A stretch of DNA of 64,000 nucleotides, from the NCBI RefSeq assembly GCF_038051925.1, contig NZ_CP150634.1, positions 4,100,300 to 4,164,299 of the forward strand, read 5' to 3'. The stretch is from Methylotuvimicrobium sp. KM2. GTDB taxonomy: Bacteria; Pseudomonadota; Gammaproteobacteria; Methylococcales; Methylomonadaceae. The stretch's first letter is position 1; each line of letters starts with the position of its first letter. The position numbers and the translations under genes are program-made. Below the pieces are notes generated by a model, which did not search any database, had not been told where the DNA came from, and saw only the letters and a program-made list of their open reading frames with translations. Positions 10,859 through 21,869 of this stretch are shown piece after piece.

Positions 10859-13800
10859 TCAATCGCTTTCTAACTCAATATTGACACCGAGTGAACGTAT
10901 TTCTTTGATCAAGACGTTGAACGATTCCGGCATACCCGCTTCCATTTTATGGTCGCCATCAACGATATTTTTATACATTTTGGTTCGACCGGTTACATCA
11001 TCGGATTTCACAGTCAACATTTCTTGCAAGGTATAAGCCGCCCCATAAGCCTCCAAAGCCCATACCTCCATTTCGCCGAATCGTTGACCGCCGAATTGAG
11101 CCTTTCCACCCAGCGGCTGTTGAGTTACCAGACTATAAGGACCGGTAGAGCGCGCATGCATTTTATCATCTACCAAGTGGTTCAATTTCAACATGTACAT
11201 GTAACCAACGGTAACTTCGCGTTCGAACGGTTCGCCGGTCAAACCGTCATAAAGTACAGTTTGACCATGTTCAGGATAATCCGCCAGTCTCAACATGGTT
11301 TTAATTTCGTCTTCGGTAGCGCCATCGAAAACCGGAGTCGCCATCGGCACCCCTTCTACCAAATTATGGGCTAGTTCGAGGATCTCTTTATCGGTTAAGG
11401 CATTCAAGTCTTCCTTACGACCGCTGCTATTATAGATTTTTTCTAAAAACCCTCTAATTTCAACAATTTTTGCTTGAGCCTCAAGCATTTTACCAATCTT
11501 GATACCCAAACCCTTGGAAGCCCAACCCAAATGCGTCTCCAACACCTGGCCTACATTCATTCGGGACGGAACCCCGAGAGGATTCAATACGATATCGACC
11601 GGATTACCATCTGCTGTATAAGGCATGTCTTCGATCGGTCTAATCATGGAAATAACCCCTTTATTTCCATGTCGTCCAGCCATTTTATCGCCCGACTGAA
11701 TTCTTCTCTTAACCGCGAGGTAGACCTTAACCATTTTTAGAACACCGGGCGGCAAATCATCGCCCATAGTGATCTTTTTGCGCTTGATATCAAACTTGAC
11801 ATCGAAATCCTTTCTCTGCTTTTCGATTTGCTCGATGACTCCTTCCAATTGAACATTGATGTTTTCATCTTCCATTTTGATTTGCAGCCATTGAGAAGGC
11901 CTCAATTGATCCAGATATCCCTGATTTACGACGGTGCCTGAAGATAAATTATCCGGCCCGGATAAGGCCTTCTTGCCGACGATTAATCTAGCGACTCGCG
12001 CATATATGTCCTTTTCGACAATTTTTAGCTGATCGTCAAGATCTTTTCTATAACGCTTGATTTGCTCTTCTTCTATTTCGAGCGCACGCTTATCTTTCTT
12101 AACGCCATCTCGCGTGAAGACCTGGACATCGATAACCGTCCCTTCAACACCGTTAGGCACTCTTAATGACGTGTCTTTTACATCGGCCGCTTTCTCACCG
12201 AAAATCGCACGTAATAGTTTTTCTTCAGGTGTCAATTGCGTTTCACCTTTCGGAGTCACTTTCCCAACCAGAATATCACCGCCCTTAACCTCGGCACCGA
12301 CATAAACGATCCCGGACTCATCCAATTTCGATAAGGCTTCTTCGCTGACGTTTGGAATGTCCGCGGTAATCTCTTCCGGGTTATATTTAGTATCCCGCGC
12401 AACGCACGTTTTTTCTTCAATATGAATAGTCGTAAAACGATCTTCTTTAACAACCCGTTCGGAAACTAAAATTGAATCCTCAAAGTTGTATCCATTCCAA
12501 GGCATGAAAGCCACCAACATATTTTGACCCAAAGCCAATTCGCCGATATCGGTCGAAGGCCCATCGGCCAATATATCGCCAGCATTGACGATGTCGCCAA
12601 GCTTAACCAATGGCTTTTGGTTAATACAGGTATTTTGGTTGGATCGCGTGTACTTGGTCAGGTTATAAATATCGACTCCAGGCTCACCTGACTCGGTTTC
12701 GGCATCGTTCACCCTGACCACAATCCTAGCGGCATCGACGGCCTCAATGGTTCCGCCTCGCGTAGCTACGACAGCCACCCCGGAATCCTTTGCTACGGTT
12801 CGCTCCATACCCGTTCCTACTAGCGGCTTCTCGGCTCTTAGAGTCGGAACCGCTTGACGCTGCATATTCGAGCCCATTAACGCTCTATTCGCGTCGTCGT
12901 GCTCCAAGAAAGGGATGATAGACGCTGCAACCGATACGATTTGTTTAGACGATACGTCCATATATTGCACGGTATCGGACATCGACAATGTAAATTCGTC
13001 TTTATAACGGCATGATACCAGCCCTTCTTTTAGACGACCGTCCGCATCGACCGGCACAGCCGCCTGAGCGATGACAAACTCCCCTTCTTCGATCGCCGAA
13101 AGATATTCAACCTGATCGGTCAGTTTTCCATCGACAACTTTTCTATAGGGCGTTTCAAGAAAGCCATATTCGTTGGTTCGTGCATAAACGGCCAATGAGT
13201 TGATCAAACCGATATTCGGTCCCTCCGGAGTTTCGATCGGACAAACGCGCCCGTAATGCGTGGTATGAACATCACGCACCTCGAAGCCGGCGCGCTCGCG
13301 CGCCAATCCACCGGGGCCTAAAGCCGATACTCGGCGCTTATGCGTGACCTGAGAAAGCGGATTATTTTGATCCATGAACTGTGACAGCTGGCTTGAGCCG
13401 AAAAACTCTTTAACCGCCGCCGATACCGGTTTCGCGTTGATAATTTCCTGCGGCATCAAGCCTTCGGAATCGGCCAATGTCAATCTCTCTTTAACCGCTC
13501 GCTCCACCCTGACCAAGCCAACTCGGAATTGGTTTTCGATCATCTCGCCAACCGAACGGACTCTTCGGTTACCCAAATGATCGATATCATCGACATTACC
13601 GTTTCCGTTTCGGATATTGATCAATTCCTTTAATACATCAATGATATCTTCCTTGCTGAGCGTGCCCTCTCCGGTTGTTTCTTGACGACCCAGGCGCCGA
13701 TTGAATTTCATACGTCCAACCGTCGACAAATCGTAACGGTCTTCGGTAAAAAACAGGTTTTGAAACAGATTTTCCGCTGATTCTTTTGTCGGCGGCTCTC

Positions 13801-14935
13801 CTGGTCTCATCATGCGATATATTTCAACTAGCGCTTCCAGTTGCGTGCTACTCGTATCCAAACGCATCGCATTCGAGATATAGGGCCCTCTATCGAGATC
13901 GTTGACATAAATCGTGTTTAGCTCTTGTATACCGCTATCTATGATTTTATCGAGTAATTCCTCGGTAAGCTCATCATTGACATTGGCAATCAGCTCGCCT
14001 GTCGATTCATCGATCAGGTTACGGCTTAACACTTTTCCATGCAGATAGGCTTTAGGGACTTCGACTTGAGTGACGCCCGCTTCTTTTAATTGGCGTATAT
14101 GTTTTGCCGTAATCCGACGCCCCTCTTCGATCAGAACCTTTCCATCATGTTTAAAATCGAAGGCGGCAATTTCGCCTCTCAGTCGCTCAGGCACCAAATC
14201 AAACAAACAACTATCATCAGTCAAGATAAAGCGATTGGTTTCAAAGAAAATATCCATCATTTCTTCGTTATTATAACCCAGCGCTCTTAATAAGATCGTT
14301 GCCGGAATTTTTCTACGTCTATCTATTCTGACATAGACACAGTCCTTGTGATCGAACTCGAAGTCAAGCCAAGAGCCGCGATAAGGGATAACTCTTGCGT
14401 TGAATAATAACTTTCCTGATGAATGCGTTTTACCTTTATCGTGATCAAAAAACACGCCCGGAGAACGGTGTAACTGAGAAACAATTACCCGCTCGGTTCC
14501 ATTAATGACGAAAGTTCCGTTATCGGTCATTAACGGCAACTCCCCCATGTAGACTTCCTGCTCCCGGATATCCTTAACAACTTTCGTGCTTCCAGGCGCG
14601 TCTTTATCGTAAATGACCAAGCGCACCAACACTCTCAGTGGCGCAGCAAAAGTTGCACCCCTTTGTTGACATTCCCTGACATCGAATGTCGGCTCTCCTA
14701 ACCGGTATTTTACATATTCCAGAACCGCATATCCGGAATGACTTTCTATTGGAAATACACTGGAAAAAGCGGCGTGCAAACCCACATTCAACCGCTTTTC
14801 CGGCGGCATACCGGATTGCAGGAAACTCGCGTAGGAATTGATTTGCGTCGCTAAAAGATAAGGCACGTCGAGTACTTCTGTACCCTTGCCAAAGTTGTTA
14901 CGAATGCGTTTTTTTTCGGTAAAAGAGTAGGCCAT
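10859..14935 (-). CDS. rpoB: DNA-directed RNA polymerase subunit beta
   Basis: The 1358-residue subunit begins [18 protein letters not shown] and carries the rifampicin-pocket cluster [15 protein letters not shown]...[13 protein letters not shown], with the key Asp, His and Ser residues in their sensitive state. The C-terminal [29 protein letters not shown]-type block, important for clamp contacts, is also clear. It is cotranscribed with rpoC downstream and sits behind the rplL-rpoB attenuator. The length is slightly above the E. coli 1342. Confidence 0.98.
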   Translation of the reverse strand: MAYSFTEKKRIRNNFGKGTEVLDVPYLLATQINSYASFLQSGMPPEKRLNVGLHAAFSSVFPIESHSGYAVLEYVKYRLGEPTFDVRECQQRGATFAAPLRVLVRLVIYDKDAPGSTKVVKDIREQEVYMGELPLMTDNGTFVINGTERVIVSQLHRSPGVFFDHDKGKTHSSGKLLFNARVIPYRGSWLDFEFDHKDCVYVRIDRRRKIPATILLRALGYNNEEMMDIFFETNRFILTDDSCLFDLVPERLRGEIAAFDFKHDGKVLIEEGRRITAKHIRQLKEAGVTQVEVPKAYLHGKVLSRNLIDESTGELIANVNDELTEELLDKIIDSGIQELNTIYVNDLDRGPYISNAMRLDTSSTQLEALVEIYRMMRPGEPPTKESAENLFQNLFFTEDRYDLSTVGRMKFNRRLGRQETTGEGTLSKEDIIDVLKELINIRNGNGNVDDIDHLGNRRVRSVGEMIENQFRVGLVRVERAVKERLTLADSEGLMPQEIINAKPVSAAVKEFFGSSQLSQFMDQNNPLSQVTHKRRVSALGPGGLARERAGFEVRDVHTTHYGRVCPIETPEGPNIGLINSLAVYARTNEYGFLETPYRKVVDGKLTDQVEYLSAIEEGEFVIAQAAVPVDADGRLKEGLVSCRYKDEFTLSMSDTVQYMDVSSKQIVSVAASIIPFLEHDDANRALMGSNMQRQAVPTLRAEKPLVGTGMERTVAKDSGVAVVATRGGTIEAVDAARIVVRVNDAETESGEPGVDIYNLTKYTRSNQNTCINQKPLVKLGDIVNAGDILADGPSTDIGELALGQNMLVAFMPWNGYNFEDSILVSERVVKEDRFTTIHIEEKTCVARDTKYNPEEITADIPNVSEEALSKLDESGIVYVGAEVKGGDILVGKVTPKGETQLTPEEKLLRAIFGEKAADVKDTSLRVPNGVEGTVIDVQVFTRDGVKKDKRALEIEEEQIKRYRKDLDDQLKIVEKDIYARVARLIVGKKALSGPDNLSSGTVVNQGYLDQLRPSQWLQIKMEDENINVQLEGVIEQIEKQRKDFDVKFDIKRKKITMGDDLPPGVLKMVKVYLAVKRRIQSGDKMAGRHGNKGVISMIRPIEDMPYTADGNPVDIVLNPLGVPSRMNVGQVLETHLGWASKGLGIKIGKMLEAQAKIVEIRGFLEKIYNSSGRKEDLNALTDKEILELAHNLVEGVPMATPVFDGATEDEIKTMLRLADYPEHGQTVLYDGLTGEPFEREVTVGYMYMLKLNHLVDDKMHARSTGPYSLVTQQPLGGKAQFGGQRFGEMEVWALEAYGAAYTLQEMLTVKSDDVTGRTKMYKNIVDGDHKMEAGMPESFNVLIKEIRSLGVNIELESD

Positions 14936-14992
14936 ATTGCTTCCATACCTATTTCATCAGGAATTATTTTTTGCCACTTATGAATAAGCAGC

Positions 14993-15021
14993 AAAAGGCC
15001 GATGACAAAATGTCACCAGCC
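14993..15021 (-). terminator. Attenuator hairpin between rplL and rpoB
   Basis: Read leftward, GGCTGGTGACA and TGTCATCGGCC pair over 11 positions (two or three G-U pairs) around a TTT loop and are followed by TTTT. This matches the position and form of the partial terminator known from E. coli between rplL and rpoB, which lowers polymerase subunit synthesis relative to ribosomal proteins. Readthrough is expected because rpoB has no obvious promoter of its own. Confidence 0.75.
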
Positions 15022-15062
15022 GTACTAAGGGGCTTAATGCCTTAAATTTTGCGTCAAAATCT

Positions 15063-15431
15063 TTACTTAATTTCGACTGAAGCACCTGCGTCCTCAAGCT
15101 CCTTTTTGACCGCTTCTGCTTCATCTTTGCTAACGCCTTCTTTCAAAGTAGTTGGCGCTCCTTCAACAGCGTCTTTCGCTTCTTTCAAGCCCAGACCCGT
15201 GATTCCGCGAACCGCTTTAATCGCGGCAACCTTGTTAGCTCCGGCCGCAGTCAAAATAACATCGAATTCGGTTTGTTCTTCAGCCGCTGCCGCCGTCGCT
15301 GCCGCTGGAGCCGCAGCCATGACAGCCGCCGATACGCCGAATTTTTCTTCCATCGCTGAAATTAAATCAACGATTTCCATAACCGTCATGTTAGAGACCG
15401 CTTCCAAGATATCTTCTTGTGAAATTGCCAT
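15063..15431 (-). CDS. rplL: 50S ribosomal protein L7/L12
   Basis: The start at 15431 gives a 122-residue protein [15 protein letters not shown]..., the usual L7/L12 length; a longer in-frame extension upstream overlaps the rplJ end and has no family match. An N-terminal dimerisation helix region, an Ala-rich hinge near residues 35-52, and a C-terminal domain with [21 protein letters not shown] (EF-Tu/EF-G contact) are visible. It forms the flexible stalk together with L10 and lies 43 bases after rplJ. Confidence 0.96.
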   Translation of the reverse strand: MAISQEDILEAVSNMTVMEIVDLISAMEEKFGVSAAVMAAAPAAATAAAAEEQTEFDVILTAAGANKVAAIKAVRGITGLGLKEAKDAVEGAPTTLKEGVSKDEAEAVKKELEDAGASVEIK

Positions 15432-15474
15432 TATGTATTCCTCTAAAATAGATGTAAAACTGGTTAAAAAAAGG

Positions 15475-15969
15475 TTATGCCGCTTCTTTAAGGTCTTTAA
15501 GTGCAGCCAATGTCCGTGCAAGCTTACCAACCGGTGCTTTCATGACCGACATCAACATGCTAATTCCTTGATCGCGTGTCGGCAGTTTTGCCAATCTTTC
15601 AAGTTCATTAGCATCATATGCCTGCCCACCGATAGCCACTATTTTAGTGACGAGCTTGTTATGACTTTTTGCAAACTCATGGATTAATCTTGCCGCACAA
15701 CCTGGATCTTCCATCGAAAACGCTAGCAATAACGGACCGACTAAGCCCTCTTGCATACATTCGAATTCTGTCCCGGCTATGGCTCTTTTTGCCAATGAGT
15801 TTTTCACAACCCGCAGATAAACACCCGTTTCTCTTGCAGTTTTCCGTAACTCGGTCATTTCCGACACGGTCAAACCGCGATATTCCGCCGCCACGGCGGA
15901 ATGGGCTTTAGCGGCGAATTCGGCAACCTCTTCGACGACAGCTTTCTTGCTATCTAAATTTAGTGCCAC
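15475..15969 (-). CDS. rplJ: 50S ribosomal protein L10
   Basis: The 164-residue protein begins [19 protein letters not shown] and has [18 protein letters not shown], the rRNA-binding part of L10. Its C-terminal helix anchors L7/L12 dimers. In the family, the L10-L7/L12 complex represses this operon by binding the leader, which is seen at 16020-16150. The ATG has GGAGG upstream (TACCGGAGG). Confidence 0.96.
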   Translation of the reverse strand: MALNLDSKKAVVEEVAEFAAKAHSAVAAEYRGLTVSEMTELRKTARETGVYLRVVKNSLAKRAIAGTEFECMQEGLVGPLLLAFSMEDPGCAARLIHEFAKSHNKLVTKIVAIGGQAYDANELERLAKLPTRDQGISMLMSVMKAPVGKLARTLAALKDLKEAA

Positions 15970-16019
15970 AATTTACCTCCGGTACATATCTGATTTTTTG
16001 TCAGAATCAATAAAACGCA

Positions 16020-16150
16020 TCTTTGAGTAGATGCCCCTTACGGTCCCTTTCACCAGCTTTGCGGCTCCAGCTCCCGTCTACGCAGGACAATTAAGTTTTT
16101 ACAACACCTGCGGTCTTTGACGGTTGCCGGCATTTCCGGCAACCCAAAGT
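16020..16150 (-). ncRNA. L10 leader (autoregulatory mRNA structure before rplJ)
   Basis: The 189-base gap between rplA and rplJ contains a leader resembling the gammaproteobacterial L10 leader. Leftward, GGTTGCCGG-AAAT-GCCGGCAACC forms a strong hairpin near 16143-16119. It is followed by CAAAGACCGCAGGTG, a complementary CCTGCGTAGACGG segment, and paired GC-rich blocks up to about 16020. In E. coli this RNA is bound by the L10-L7/L12 complex to repress translation. The family call is by recognised layout; a covariance-model search was not possible here. Confidence 0.7.
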
Positions 16151-16158
16151 CTTTCGCC

Positions 16159-16854
16159 TTAACCAGCCAGCCCGCTCTGATCGATCCAAAGCCCTGGACC
16201 CATGGTCGATGACAGCGTAATTTTTTTCATATAAACGCCTTTCGCGGCACTCGGCTTAGCTTTGCGCAAGTCGGCCAATAACGCTTCCAGGTTTTGTTGA
16301 ATGGCTGTCGCGTCAAAATCCACTTTACCGATTGAGCAGTGGATGATCCCCGACTTATCGGTTCGATAACGTACTTGCCCTGATTTTGCGTTTTTAACTG
16401 CGGTTGCAACATCCGGCGTAACCGTTCCGACTTTTGGATTTGGCATTAAGCCTCTTGGGCCTAAAATCTGACCCAGCTGACCAACAACCCTCATTGCATC
16501 GGGAGAAGCGATCACTACGTCGAAATTCATTTCGCCCTTTTTAACCTGATCGGCTAAATCTTCCATACCAACGATATCCGCCCCCGCTTCTTTCGCCGCA
16601 TCTGCATTGGCTCCTTGAGTAAATACAGCAACTCTTACGGATTTACCGGTTCCATTAGGCAATACGGTTGCGCCACGAACATTTTGATCGGATTTTCTTG
16701 GATCGACGCCTAAGTTGACACTGACATCGATCGATTCGACAAACTTGCTGTTTCCTAGCTCTTTCAATAAACCAACCGCTTCGTCGACCGAATATTGTTT
16801 ACTTCTATCTACTTTCGACTTAATCAGTTTTGCTTTTTTAGTCAGCTTTGCCAT
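16159..16854 (-). CDS. rplA: 50S ribosomal protein L1
   Basis: The 231-residue protein contains [27 protein letters not shown] and [15 protein letters not shown], both typical of L1, which binds 23S rRNA at the mobile stalk and releases E-site tRNA. In relatives L1 also represses the rplKA operon by binding the start of the L11 message. Its ATG overlaps the rplK stop by one base (TAATG arrangement), indicating translational coupling. Confidence 0.97.
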   Translation of the reverse strand: MAKLTKKAKLIKSKVDRSKQYSVDEAVGLLKELGNSKFVESIDVSVNLGVDPRKSDQNVRGATVLPNGTGKSVRVAVFTQGANADAAKEAGADIVGMEDLADQVKKGEMNFDVVIASPDAMRVVGQLGQILGPRGLMPNPKVGTVTPDVATAVKNAKSGQVRYRTDKSGIIHCSIGKVDFDATAIQQNLEALLADLRKAKPSAAKGVYMKKITLSSTMGPGLWIDQSGLAG

Positions 16855-17285
16855 TACACGCCCTCCACATTGAGGCCCATACTACGAGCACTTCCGGCTA
16901 TAGTTTTAACTGCCGCATCCAAGCTTGCCGCATTTAAATCTTCCATTTTGGTTTTGGCGATTTCTTCAAGCTGTTCACGCGTCACTGTGCCAATTTTCAC
17001 TTTATTCGGCGTACTACTGCCGCTCTTTACACCAACAGCTTTCTTTAACAAAATCGAAGCAGGCGGAGTTTTAGTAATAAAGGTAAAACTACGATCGCTA
17101 TAAACGGTAATAACAACCGGAATCGGCAACCCTTTTTCTAACTCTTGAGTTTTTGCATTAAAGGCTTTACAAAACTCCATAATGTTGACACCATGCTGAC
17201 CTAATGCAGGTCCAACTGGTGGGCTAGGGTTAGCTTCACCAGCTTTTACTTGCAACTTTATGTATGCATTAATTTTTTTTGCCAT
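16854..17285 (-). CDS. rplK: 50S ribosomal protein L11
   Basis: The 143-residue protein starts [33 protein letters not shown] in family fashion, including the Pro-rich N-terminal domain bound by thiostrepton-type antibiotics and needed for RelA activation. The C-terminal domain has the GTARSMG-type rRNA-binding block ([12 protein letters not shown]). A good GGAG site lies before the ATG. It follows the hairpin at 17334-17364, which separates it from nusG. Confidence 0.97.
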   Translation of the reverse strand: MAKKINAYIKLQVKAGEANPSPPVGPALGQHGVNIMEFCKAFNAKTQELEKGLPIPVVITVYSDRSFTFITKTPPASILLKKAVGVKSGSSTPNKVKIGTVTREQLEEIAKTKMEDLNAASLDAAVKTIAGSARSMGLNVEGV

Positions 17286-17333
17286 TATTTACTCCAAATC
17301 GGGTGCAATCGCTTTTCAGCTCCCCTAATAAAC

Positions 17334-17364
17334 AAAAATCCCGGACACAGTCATATCCAGGATT
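17334..17364 (-). terminator. Terminator-like hairpin between nusG and rplK
   Basis: Leftward, AATCCTGGA and TCCGGGATT form a nine-pair stem (one G-U) around a ten-base loop, followed by TTTTTGTTT. The form is that of an intrinsic terminator. It would separate secE-nusG from rplKAJL-rpoBC, as in E. coli where the two are separate transcripts, although readthrough is possible. The rplK promoter must then lie at 17286-17400; I did not find a convincing one. Confidence 0.75.
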
Positions 17365-17386
17365 TTAAAAAATTTTTGACGCTTTA

Positions 17387-17920
17387 TTATGATTTTTCAA
17401 CTTGATTGAAGTCCAGCTCTACCGGTGTCGACCTGCCAAAAATTAAAACCGAAATCCTAAGCTTGCTCTTTTCGTAATTAACTTCTTCTATCGTTCCATT
17501 GAAATCCTTAAAAGGCCCGTCGTTCACTCTTACAACCTCACCGACTTCAAATAAAACTTTTGGCCTTGGTTTATTAACCCCTTCCTCGACTCTATTTAAA
17601 ATAGACATCGCCTCTTTTTCCGTTATAGGGGCCGGCTTGTCGGATGTTCCACCAATAAACCCAAGCACTCTAGGGACATCTCTAACCATATGCCATGTTT
17701 CATCGGTCAATTCCATCTGCACGAGCACATAACCCGGAAAAAACTTGCGCTCGCTTTTACGCTGCTGCCCCATACGCATCTCGACAACTTCTTCCGTAGG
17801 CACAAGAATCTTGCCGAAGTACTGACCTAGACCTTCCCGCTTTATCCTTTCTTCTAACGCTTCTTTGACTTTATTTTCAAAGTTTGAATAAGCATGAACA
17901 ACATACCAACGAAGTGCCAT
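17387..17920 (-). CDS. nusG: Transcription termination/antitermination factor NusG
   Basis: The 177-residue protein has an NGN domain ([22 protein letters not shown], then [12 protein letters not shown]) and a C-terminal KOW domain with [21 protein letters not shown]. NusG binds RNA polymerase beta'/beta across the cleft and links it to Rho or to S10 on the leading ribosome. It follows secE by three bases, the near-universal secE-nusG pairing. Confidence 0.98.
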   Translation of the reverse strand: MALRWYVVHAYSNFENKVKEALEERIKREGLGQYFGKILVPTEEVVEMRMGQQRKSERKFFPGYVLVQMELTDETWHMVRDVPRVLGFIGGTSDKPAPITEKEAMSILNRVEEGVNKPRPKVLFEVGEVVRVNDGPFKDFNGTIEEVNYEKSKLRISVLIFGRSTPVELDFNQVEKS

Positions 17921-17923
17921 TTA

Positions 17924-18301
17924 TCAGCCTCCTTGACCGGTCAATAAACGAACACCCCAAAATAAAAACATATCAAGCAACCAAAGTATCACACCAACGA
18001 TAATAACCATTGCAAAGACCATTAAAGTCGTCCGCATTGTTTCTTGACGCGTCGGCCAAACTACCTTTCTTACTTCTTGTTTCGATTCCAATGCGAAAGT
18101 CCAAAACCCCTGACCCAATTGAGTAGTCAACATGAGACCCATTGCAATCAGAACAATTACGACTAGCGAGAGTACCCTATATAACAAGGCAAATTCGGAA
18201 AAGTAGTAAAAACCCGCAAGGCCTGCAATAACAAAAACAATTGAGAAAACTTGCTTAACAACATCACCTACCGATGCTGAGGATTCAACTTGTGTACTCA
18301 T
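17924..18301 (-). CDS. secE: Protein translocase subunit SecE
   Basis: The 125-residue protein has three predicted membrane segments (about residues 16-35, 37-58 and 88-114), the long E. coli-type layout rather than the single-span form. The conserved cytoplasmic stretch EVRKVVWPTRQETMRTT precedes the last segment and contacts SecY. SecE stabilises the SecYEG channel in the inner membrane. It follows tRNA-Trp and is paired with nusG. Confidence 0.97.
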   Translation of the reverse strand: MSTQVESSASVGDVVKQVFSIVFVIAGLAGFYYFSEFALLYRVLSLVVIVLIAMGLMLTTQLGQGFWTFALESKQEVRKVVWPTRQETMRTTLMVFAMVIIVGVILWLLDMFLFWGVRLLTGQGG

Positions 18302-18339
18302 GATTGTTATTACGATTTATAGTTATTGTATTTTTCTGA

Positions 18340-18415
<76 letters not shown>

Positions 18416-18451
18416 AATTCAGAAAACATTAAAAATTATTTAGCGCTTACG

Positions 18452-19642
18452 TTATTCGATAATGGAAGCAACAACGCCCGCGCCAACGGTACGGCCACCT
18501 TCACGAACCGCGAAACGCAAACCTTCTTCCATCGCAATCGGCGCAATCAACTTCACTTCAACGTTGACGTTATCGCCCGGCATCACCATTTCCACGCCTT
18601 CCGGAAGATCGACCGCTCCGGTTACATCCGTTGTTCTGAAATAAAATTGTGGACGATAGCCATTAAAGAATGGTGTATGACGCCCGCCTTCGTCTTTCGA
18701 CAATACGTAGATTTCCGCCTTGAAATGGGTATGCGGCTTAATGGTGCCTTTGTGCGCCAAGACTTGTCCGCGTTCAACTTCGTCTCTTTTGGTGCCTCTT
18801 AACAAGACCCCAACGTTATCGCCCGCTTGACCTTGATCCAATAATTTACGGAACATTTCCACGCCGGTGCAGGTTGTGGTTGTAGTCGGTCTGATTCCGA
18901 CAATTTCAATCTCTTGCCCAACCTTAATGATCCCACGCTCGACACGCCCGGTAACCACTGTGCCGCGACCGGAAATCGAGAACACGTCTTCAATCGGCAT
19001 TAGGAACGGCTGATCGATCGCACGCTCAGGCTCTGGAATATAGCTATCTAAGGCCTCGACCAATTTAATGATCGACGGCACGCCAATTTCACTGGTATCG
19101 CCTTCCAAGGCTTTTAACGCCGAGCCGATAACTAACGGGGTATCGTCGCCCGGAAATTCGTACATGTCCAATAATTCTCTGACTTCCATTTCCACTAATT
19201 CGATCAACTCGGCATCATCCACCATATCGGCTTTATTCAAATAAACCACGATATAGGGAACACCTACTTGACGCGCTAATAATATATGCTCACGAGTTTG
19301 CGGCATCGGACCGTCGGCCGCCGAACAGACGAGGATAGCTCCATCCATTTGTGCCGCACCGGTAATCATGTTTTTGACATAGTCAGCATGGCCCGGGCAG
19401 TCCACATGCGCATAGTGGCGCGCATCCGATTCGTACTCCACATGAGCCGTTGCGATTGTAATGCCACGCTCGCGCTCTTCGGGGGCGTTATCAATTTGAT
19501 CGTAGGCCTTGTAGACGCCGCCACGCGCATCCGCCATCACTTTTGTCAATGCCGCGGTCAATGTGGTTTTACCATGATCGACGTGACCGATGGTTCCTAC
19601 GTTTACGTGTGGTTTTTTACGTTCGAATTTTTCTTTGGACAT
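18452..19642 (-). CDS. tuf: Elongation factor Tu, copy 2 (tRNA-tufB operon)
   Basis: The 396-residue protein is identical to the copy at 2204-3394. It has the same G motifs (GHVDHGKT at 19-26, NKAD near 136) and barrel domains. It is preceded by tRNA-Tyr, -Gly and -Thr and followed by tRNA-Trp and secE, the layout of tufB in gammaproteobacteria. The differences from copy 1 are synonymous and concentrated at the 3' end, where this copy ends in GAA rather than GAG. The upstream sequences of the two copies diverge immediately before the ATG. Confidence 0.98.
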   Translation of the reverse strand: MSKEKFERKKPHVNVGTIGHVDHGKTTLTAALTKVMADARGGVYKAYDQIDNAPEERERGITIATAHVEYESDARHYAHVDCPGHADYVKNMITGAAQMDGAILVCSAADGPMPQTREHILLARQVGVPYIVVYLNKADMVDDAELIELVEMEVRELLDMYEFPGDDTPLVIGSALKALEGDTSEIGVPSIIKLVEALDSYIPEPERAIDQPFLMPIEDVFSISGRGTVVTGRVERGIIKVGQEIEIVGIRPTTTTTCTGVEMFRKLLDQGQAGDNVGVLLRGTKRDEVERGQVLAHKGTIKPHTHFKAEIYVLSKDEGGRHTPFFNGYRPQFYFRTTDVTGAVDLPEGVEMVMPGDNVNVEVKLIAPIAMEEGLRFAVREGGRTVGAGVVASIIE

Positions 19643-19680
19643 TTTACTTTCCCGAAAAAGCTTTTATTGTTGCAAATTTA

Positions 19681-19756
<76 letters not shown>

Positions 19757-19773
19757 AGAAACCACCGATCATC

Positions 19774-19847
19774 TGGAGCGGGTGATGGGAATCGAACCCA
19801 CGTGACCAGCTTGGAAGGCTGGAGTTCTACCATTGAACTACACCCGC
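19774..19847 (-). tRNA. tRNA-Gly (TCC)
   Basis: A 74-base leftward cloverleaf starts GCGGGTGTAGTTCAATGG and ends with an encoded CCA. The anticodon arm CCAGC-CTTCCAA-GCTGG gives TCC (glycine). It is the second of three tRNAs ahead of tuf copy 2. Confidence 0.97.
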
Positions 19848-19866
19848 AATCTCAATTTAAACAGGA

Positions 19867-19951
19867 TGGTGGAGGGGGGAGGATTCGAACCTCCGAAGGC
19901 AGAGCCGGCAGATTTACAGTCTGATCCCTTTGGCCACTCGGGAACCCCTCC
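19867..19951 (-). tRNA. tRNA-Tyr (GTA)
   Basis: An 85-base leftward tRNA with a long variable arm starts GGAGGGGTTCCCGAGTGG and ends with an encoded CCA. The anticodon arm CAGAC-TGTAAA-TCTG gives GTA (tyrosine); the long variable arm agrees with a class II tRNA. It is the first gene after the promoter at 19970-19998. Confidence 0.97.
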
Positions 19952-19969
19952 AAAACCAGGTAGCAGGAC

Positions 19970-19998
19970 ATTCTCACAAAACTTTTTGTCTTTGTCAA
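19970..19998 (-). promoter_or_regulatory. sigma70 promoter of the tRNA-tuf-secE operon
   Basis: Leftward, a perfect -35 box TTGACA (19998-19993) is followed after exactly 17 bases by GAGAAT (19975-19970), which matches four of six positions of the -10 consensus. Transcription would begin near 19963, about 12 bases before tRNA-Tyr. The 160-base gap between rplY and tRNA-Tyr contains no gene. Confidence 0.75.
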
Positions 19999-20113
19999 CA
20001 AGAACAACCTGTTTTTGCGTTTCCGCCTTCTTTCTAAAGACAAAAACACATATTACAAACTTTTTATTATTTTTTGCCCACTTATTGACAACTGCAGACA
20101 AAGCATTAATCAA

Positions 20114-20734
20114 TCACTCTTCAGCTTCCGAATCAACTTCGGACTTCTCAACCTTTGGCGGCACAATTGTTACCACCGAAACATCCGCATCATGATCGTC
20201 GCCGTGTGATAACGCTAAGAACTCAACACCTTTCGGCGCTTTCAATTGAGAAACATGCAACGATTCACCAAGATTCAAATTCGTTAAATCAACTTCGATA
20301 TACTCAGGCAAATCTTCTGGCAAGCAAGCCACCTCTATGTCGACTAAATTATGCATAACCACACCGCCTACTTTAGCACCAACACAGATTTCTTCATTGA
20401 TGAAATGAAGAGGCACTTGAGCCTTTAACTTCTCATTCGCCTTTACTCGCAAAAAATCCAAATGCAAGACCTTAGCTTTAGCCGGATGTCTTTGTACGGA
20501 TTTTAAAATTGCTTTTTGCACTTTGCCCGCAACAACCACATCTAAGATATGCGAATAAACAGCTTCGTGAGCAAGATGCTTAACAACTTCATTATGATCC
20601 AAAACCAACATTTCAGGATCAGCTTCTCCGCCGTAAATTACCGCCGGAATTTTTCCTTGTCGACGAACCGACTTAGCAGAAGCAGTTCCCGGCTTTACCC
20701 GAGCTTCCGCCACGAATTCAAATACGCTTGACAT
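20114..20734 (-). CDS. rplY: 50S ribosomal protein L25, long CTC/TL5 form
   Basis: The start at 20734 (GGAGAATGA upstream) gives a 206-residue protein, MSSVFEFVAEARVKPG.... It has the 5S rRNA-binding L25 domain (residues about 5-95) and the extra C-terminal TL5/CTC beta domain that the short E. coli L25 lacks. The acidic tail EKSEVDSEAEE is usual for the long form. It is placed 43 bases after prs, matching the common prs-rplY pairing in proteobacteria. Confidence 0.94.
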   Translation of the reverse strand: MSSVFEFVAEARVKPGTASAKSVRRQGKIPAVIYGGEADPEMLVLDHNEVVKHLAHEAVYSHILDVVVAGKVQKAILKSVQRHPAKAKVLHLDFLRVKANEKLKAQVPLHFINEEICVGAKVGGVVMHNLVDIEVACLPEDLPEYIEVDLTNLNLGESLHVSQLKAPKGVEFLALSHGDDHDADVSVVTIVPPKVEKSEVDSEAEE

Positions 20735-20776
20735 TTCATTCTCCAAAGCTGTGCATCTATACACTTCGCTAATTTA

Positions 20777-21730
20777 TCAATCCACATACAACGAGCTAAC
20801 CGACTCGCCGACAGCGATACGTCTTATCGTTTCCGCCAGCATCTCAGCAACGCTGAGCTGCCGAATTTTACCAATGCGAGTTGCTTCCAAGCTTAACGGT
20901 ATCGTATCGGTTACGACCAATTCATCTAGCACCGAATCTTTCAAATTATCAATTGCCCTTCCGGAAAGAACAGCATGCGTACAGTAAGCCACAACCCTGA
21001 CCGCACCATGATCTTTCAATGCTTCCGCCGCATGACATAGAGTACCTGCAGTATCGACTAGATCATCGATCATTACACAGGTGCGCCCTTCAACATCGCC
21101 TATAATGTGCATTATCTCGGAAACATTAGCTTTCGGACGTCTTTTATCTATTATTGCCAAATCAGCATCATCAAGCCGTTTTGCCAGAGCCCTTGCCCTA
21201 ACAACCCCACCCACATCGGGCGAAACAACTATTAGATCCTTATATTTTTGCCGCCAAACATCGCCCAGCAAAATCGGCGAAGCGTAGACATTATCTACCG
21301 GTATATCAAAAAAACCCTGAATTTGATCCGCATGAAGATCAACAGTGAGCACCCGATCCGCCCCGGCCTCACCTATCATTTTGGCGACCAATTTAGCACT
21401 GATAGGCACCCTTGCGGAACGCGAACGCCTATCCTGTCTTGCATAACCATAATACGGCATAACCGCCGTTATTCGAGATGCCGATGCGCGACGAAATGCG
21501 TCGATCATCACCAACAACTCCATTAAATTCTCATTTGTCGGAGAACAAGTCGGCTGAATGACAAACACATCCTTGCCCCTTATGTTTTCCTCAACCTCAA
21601 CAGCGATCTCTCCGTCACTGAATCGACCTACCGCAGCCATACCAAGCCGCATACTAAGCTTTTTAACAATACCTTCCGACAACGCCCGATTTGCATTACC
21701 GGAAAACACCATTAAAGAGGCGTCACTCAT
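20777..21730 (-). CDS. prs: Ribose-phosphate pyrophosphokinase (PRPP synthetase)
   Basis: The 317-residue enzyme transfers pyrophosphate from ATP to ribose 5-phosphate, making PRPP for nucleotides, histidine, tryptophan and NAD. The [16 protein letters not shown] start region, the ATP-loop YGYARQDR and the PRPP-binding DDLVDTAGT (about residues 219-227) are all present. It follows tRNA-Gln and precedes rplY, the ispE-(tRNA-Gln)-prs-rplY order found in many gammaproteobacteria. Confidence 0.97.
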   Translation of the reverse strand: MSDASLMVFSGNANRALSEGIVKKLSMRLGMAAVGRFSDGEIAVEVEENIRGKDVFVIQPTCSPTNENLMELLVMIDAFRRASASRITAVMPYYGYARQDRRSRSARVPISAKLVAKMIGEAGADRVLTVDLHADQIQGFFDIPVDNVYASPILLGDVWRQKYKDLIVVSPDVGGVVRARALAKRLDDADLAIIDKRRPKANVSEIMHIIGDVEGRTCVMIDDLVDTAGTLCHAAEALKDHGAVRVVAYCTHAVLSGRAIDNLKDSVLDELVVTDTIPLSLEATRIGKIRQLSVAEMLAETIRRIAVGESVSSLYVD

Positions 21731-21770
21731 TCAGGCACTCCCAGATTGAATTAATTTGCTATTTAGGTAA

Positions 21771-21845
21771 TGGCTGGGCCGCCAGGATTCGAACCTGGGT
21801 ATGCGGGGATCAAAACCCCGTGCCTTACCGCTTGGCGACGGCCCA
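21771..21845 (-). tRNA. tRNA-Gln (TTG)
   Basis: A 75-base leftward cloverleaf starts TGGGCCGTCGCCAAGCGG and ends with an encoded CCA. The anticodon arm CGGGG-TTTTGAT-CCCCG gives TTG (glutamine). It lies between ispE and prs. The presence of gatCAB elsewhere in the window makes an amidation route to Gln-tRNA or Asn-tRNA possible. Confidence 0.96.
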
Positions 21846-21869
21846 ATTACTTAGATATACTTACCAGTC

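Noticed and set aside
15432-15530. N-terminal extension of rplL by 33 residues
   Set aside because: It overlaps rplJ in another frame and has no similarity to L7/L12; the ATG at 15431 gives the standard protein.
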